Shown: positions 6,036 to 7,228 of the stretch, one piece after another
Position numbering within the stretch: the stretch's first letter is position 1
How the letters are laid out: every line of letters starts with the position of its first letter
Notes under the pieces: model-generated
Seen by the model: the letters and a program-made list of their open reading frames with translations, nothing else
What the model was told of the DNA's origin: nothing
The model's database searches: none
Position numbers and translations under genes: made by a program
Source of the DNA: JACMIU01 sp043763605
Lineage (GTDB): Bacteria; Armatimonadota; Armatimonadia; Armatimonadales; Armatimonadaceae
Assembly (NCBI GenBank): GCA_043763605.1
Contig: JAYULM010000455.1
Span: 1-7,228 of the forward strand
Length of the DNA stretch: 7,228 nucleotides
Direction: 5' to 3'

Positions 6036-7142
6036 ATGGCGAACATTCCGAAGATACGAATAGCGGCATATGTCGCGGGGGCACTGATCGCGATTGCCGG
6101 TCCGGTGACGTTCGCGGGGATGATGCTCTCCGGCGCGGGGCGCGGTGTCCCGACGGCTCCCGCACTCTCGATAGTGTCCACGGGCACACAGGCACCCGAT
6201 TTCACGTTGCCGACGCACAACGGGCGCACGATGCACCTTGCCGATTACCGGGGGCGCGCCGTGTTCCTCGTTTTCGTGCCGGACTTCGGTAGCCCGGAAA
6301 CGCTGGCGCAGGTACGCTCTCTCGCCGCGACGGAACCCGATTTCAACATGGCGGGCGCGAAGGTGATGATCATTTCGTCCGACACCGGTGACGCCGCGCG
6401 CGCGCTTCACGCCGCGAACAAACTGCCGTTCCCGCTCCTGCTGGACGGCGGCGGCATGCTCGCGAACCAGTTCGGGGTCGGCTTGGGTATGCGCCGCACC
6501 TACGTCATCTCGCCGACGGGCGAAGTCAAATTCCGCGTGGACAACTCGGTGATCGACATCGCGAATCACGGCAAACAACTCCTGACTGTCAGCGGCTGTT
6601 GCATTGACGAAGTGGAAGCATCGCGGGCGGACGGTATCGGCAAGCCGGTCGGCGACTACTCCCTGCCGCTGGCGACGGACGCCGCGCACCCGATGACGAC
6701 GCTCTACGGCGACGGCACCCGGAGAGCGACGGCAGTATTGTTTCTTTCGGCGAAGTGCCCGTGCTCCAACTCCTACAACGAGCGCGTCGCAGCGATGGCG
6801 AAACAGTACGCGGGGCGACCCGACATCCGCCTCGTCGGCATGTACGCGAACAAGGACGAAACCGCCTCGGAGATCGCCGCCCACGCGACGAAACACGGTT
6901 TCACGTTCCCGATCCTGCACGACAAAGACGGCTTGGGCGCGAAGCATTTCGGCGCGAGTGTGACCCCGGAAGCGTTCGTGATCGACGCGTCCCGGACGCT
7001 CCGCTACGCCGGGCGCATCGACGATTCCCGCGAAGTCGCGGAAGTGAAGACGCATGAGTTTACGGATGCGATTGAGGCGGTCGCGACGGGCAAGGAGCCA
7101 CCGAAGGCGACACGTGCGTTCGGGTGCGGGATCGTTCGGTAG
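6036..7142 (+). CDS. Membrane-anchored protein with two tandem redoxin (AhpC/TSA-like) domains
   Basis: This 368-residue protein has an N-terminal hydrophobic anchor (about 9-31) and two thioredoxin-fold domains probably facing outside the cytoplasm. Domain 1 (about 49-190) has GTQAPDFTLPTHNGRTMHLADYRGR and VFLVFVPDFGSPET, the position where peroxiredoxins carry the catalytic Cys, but no Cys is present. It ends in SGCCI (187-190 region, Cys188-Cys189). Domain 2 (about 200-368) keeps FLSAKCPCSNSYN (Cys241, Cys243), a probable cis-Pro in VTPEAFVID (Pro311), and ends in FGCGIVR (Cys364). Each domain thus closes with a GCxI tail, suggesting internal duplication. The likely role is thiol-disulfide exchange or peroxide reduction in the envelope, by domain 2. 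The ATG at 6036 follows the previous stop by 10 bp with no clear SD. Confidence 0.88.
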   Translation: MANIPKIRIAAYVAGALIAIAGPVTFAGMMLSGAGRGVPTAPALSIVSTGTQAPDFTLPTHNGRTMHLADYRGRAVFLVFVPDFGSPETLAQVRSLAATEPDFNMAGAKVMIISSDTGDAARALHAANKLPFPLLLDGGGMLANQFGVGLGMRRTYVISPTGEVKFRVDNSVIDIANHGKQLLTVSGCCIDEVEASRADGIGKPVGDYSLPLATDAAHPMTTLYGDGTRRATAVLFLSAKCPCSNSYNERVAAMAKQYAGRPDIRLVGMYANKDETASEIAAHATKHGFTFPILHDKDGLGAKHFGASVTPEAFVIDASRTLRYAGRIDDSREVAEVKTHEFTDAIEAVATGKEPPKATRAFGCGIVR

Positions 7143-7149
7143 GGGGCGG

Positions 7150-7200
7150 GGATGTTCCATCCTCCGGTGGAAGCCTTCGGCTTGGGTTCCCTGCGGGAAC
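7150..7200. repeat. Run of three short hairpins with 3-nt loops
   Basis: Just after the redoxin stop come three perfect inverted repeats: GGATG-TTC-CATCC (7150-7162), AAGCC-TTC-GGCTT (7171-7183) and GTTCCC-TGC-GGGAAC (7186-7200). The position suits a 3'-end stabiliser or terminator of the three-gene cluster, but no T-run follows. The design matches the hairpins at 6-42 and those inside the large inverted repeat. The remaining bases to 7228 show no gene. Confidence 0.65.
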
Positions 7201-7228
7201 AGGCTTGCCGAACTCGTCAGGCGGTCCC

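Noticed and set aside
6388..6405. Alternating CG run resembling Z-DNA
   Set aside because: It lies within the redoxin coding sequence and is explained by Ala/Arg codons in a GC-rich genome.
1..7228. CRISPR array, tRNA, rRNA, transposase or phage genes
   Set aside because: No spaced direct repeats, cloverleaf, rRNA segments or mobile-element proteins are visible on either strand.

Overview
The window is GC-rich, gene-dense bacterial DNA with six supported protein genes and unusually structured intergenic DNA. The gene set is a secretion/pilus ATPase relative with MshEN domain, a DUF4382 lipoprotein, a YqeG-type HAD phosphatase, a type 2 acyl-ACP desaturase relative and a double redoxin. With weak Shine-Dalgarno signals and long GC-rich hairpins, this suggests an environmental bacterium, perhaps Armatimonadota or another Terrabacteria/Planctomycetes-like lineage. 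That placement is an inference; no rRNA or other marker gene is present.

Layout. Positions 1-106 hold two small hairpins and a G-rich heptad repeat. A long minus-strand gene (107-1945) encodes a GspE/PilB-type protein whose Walker A and B motifs are both degraded. A 119-bp divergent region with one good sigma70-like promoter separates it from a plus-strand lipoprotein gene (2065-3867) carrying DUF4382 followed by three DUF5666-like beta repeats. Between that gene and the convergent yqeG-like gene (4183-4710, minus) lies a large inverted repeat. It fills almost the whole 315-bp gap and includes an 81-bp perfect stem. From a second divergent region run three closely spaced plus-strand genes: an acyl-ACP desaturase-like diiron protein (4856-5563), a small membrane protein (5594-6025) and a membrane-anchored double-redoxin protein (6036-7142). 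The window ends in a run of three short hairpins with 3-nt loops.

How the genes may work together. The last three genes are spaced by 30 and 10 bp and probably form one operon combining a membrane protein, a thiol redox protein and a diiron-type protein. In two of these the sequence has lost expected catalytic residues: one iron-ligand histidine in the desaturase-like protein and the cysteine of the first redoxin domain. With the pseudo-ATPase, three of the six proteins look like altered versions of known enzymes, which is the most notable protein-level theme. The convergent 3' ends and both window edges share one design of DNA: short perfect stems closed by 3-nt loops.
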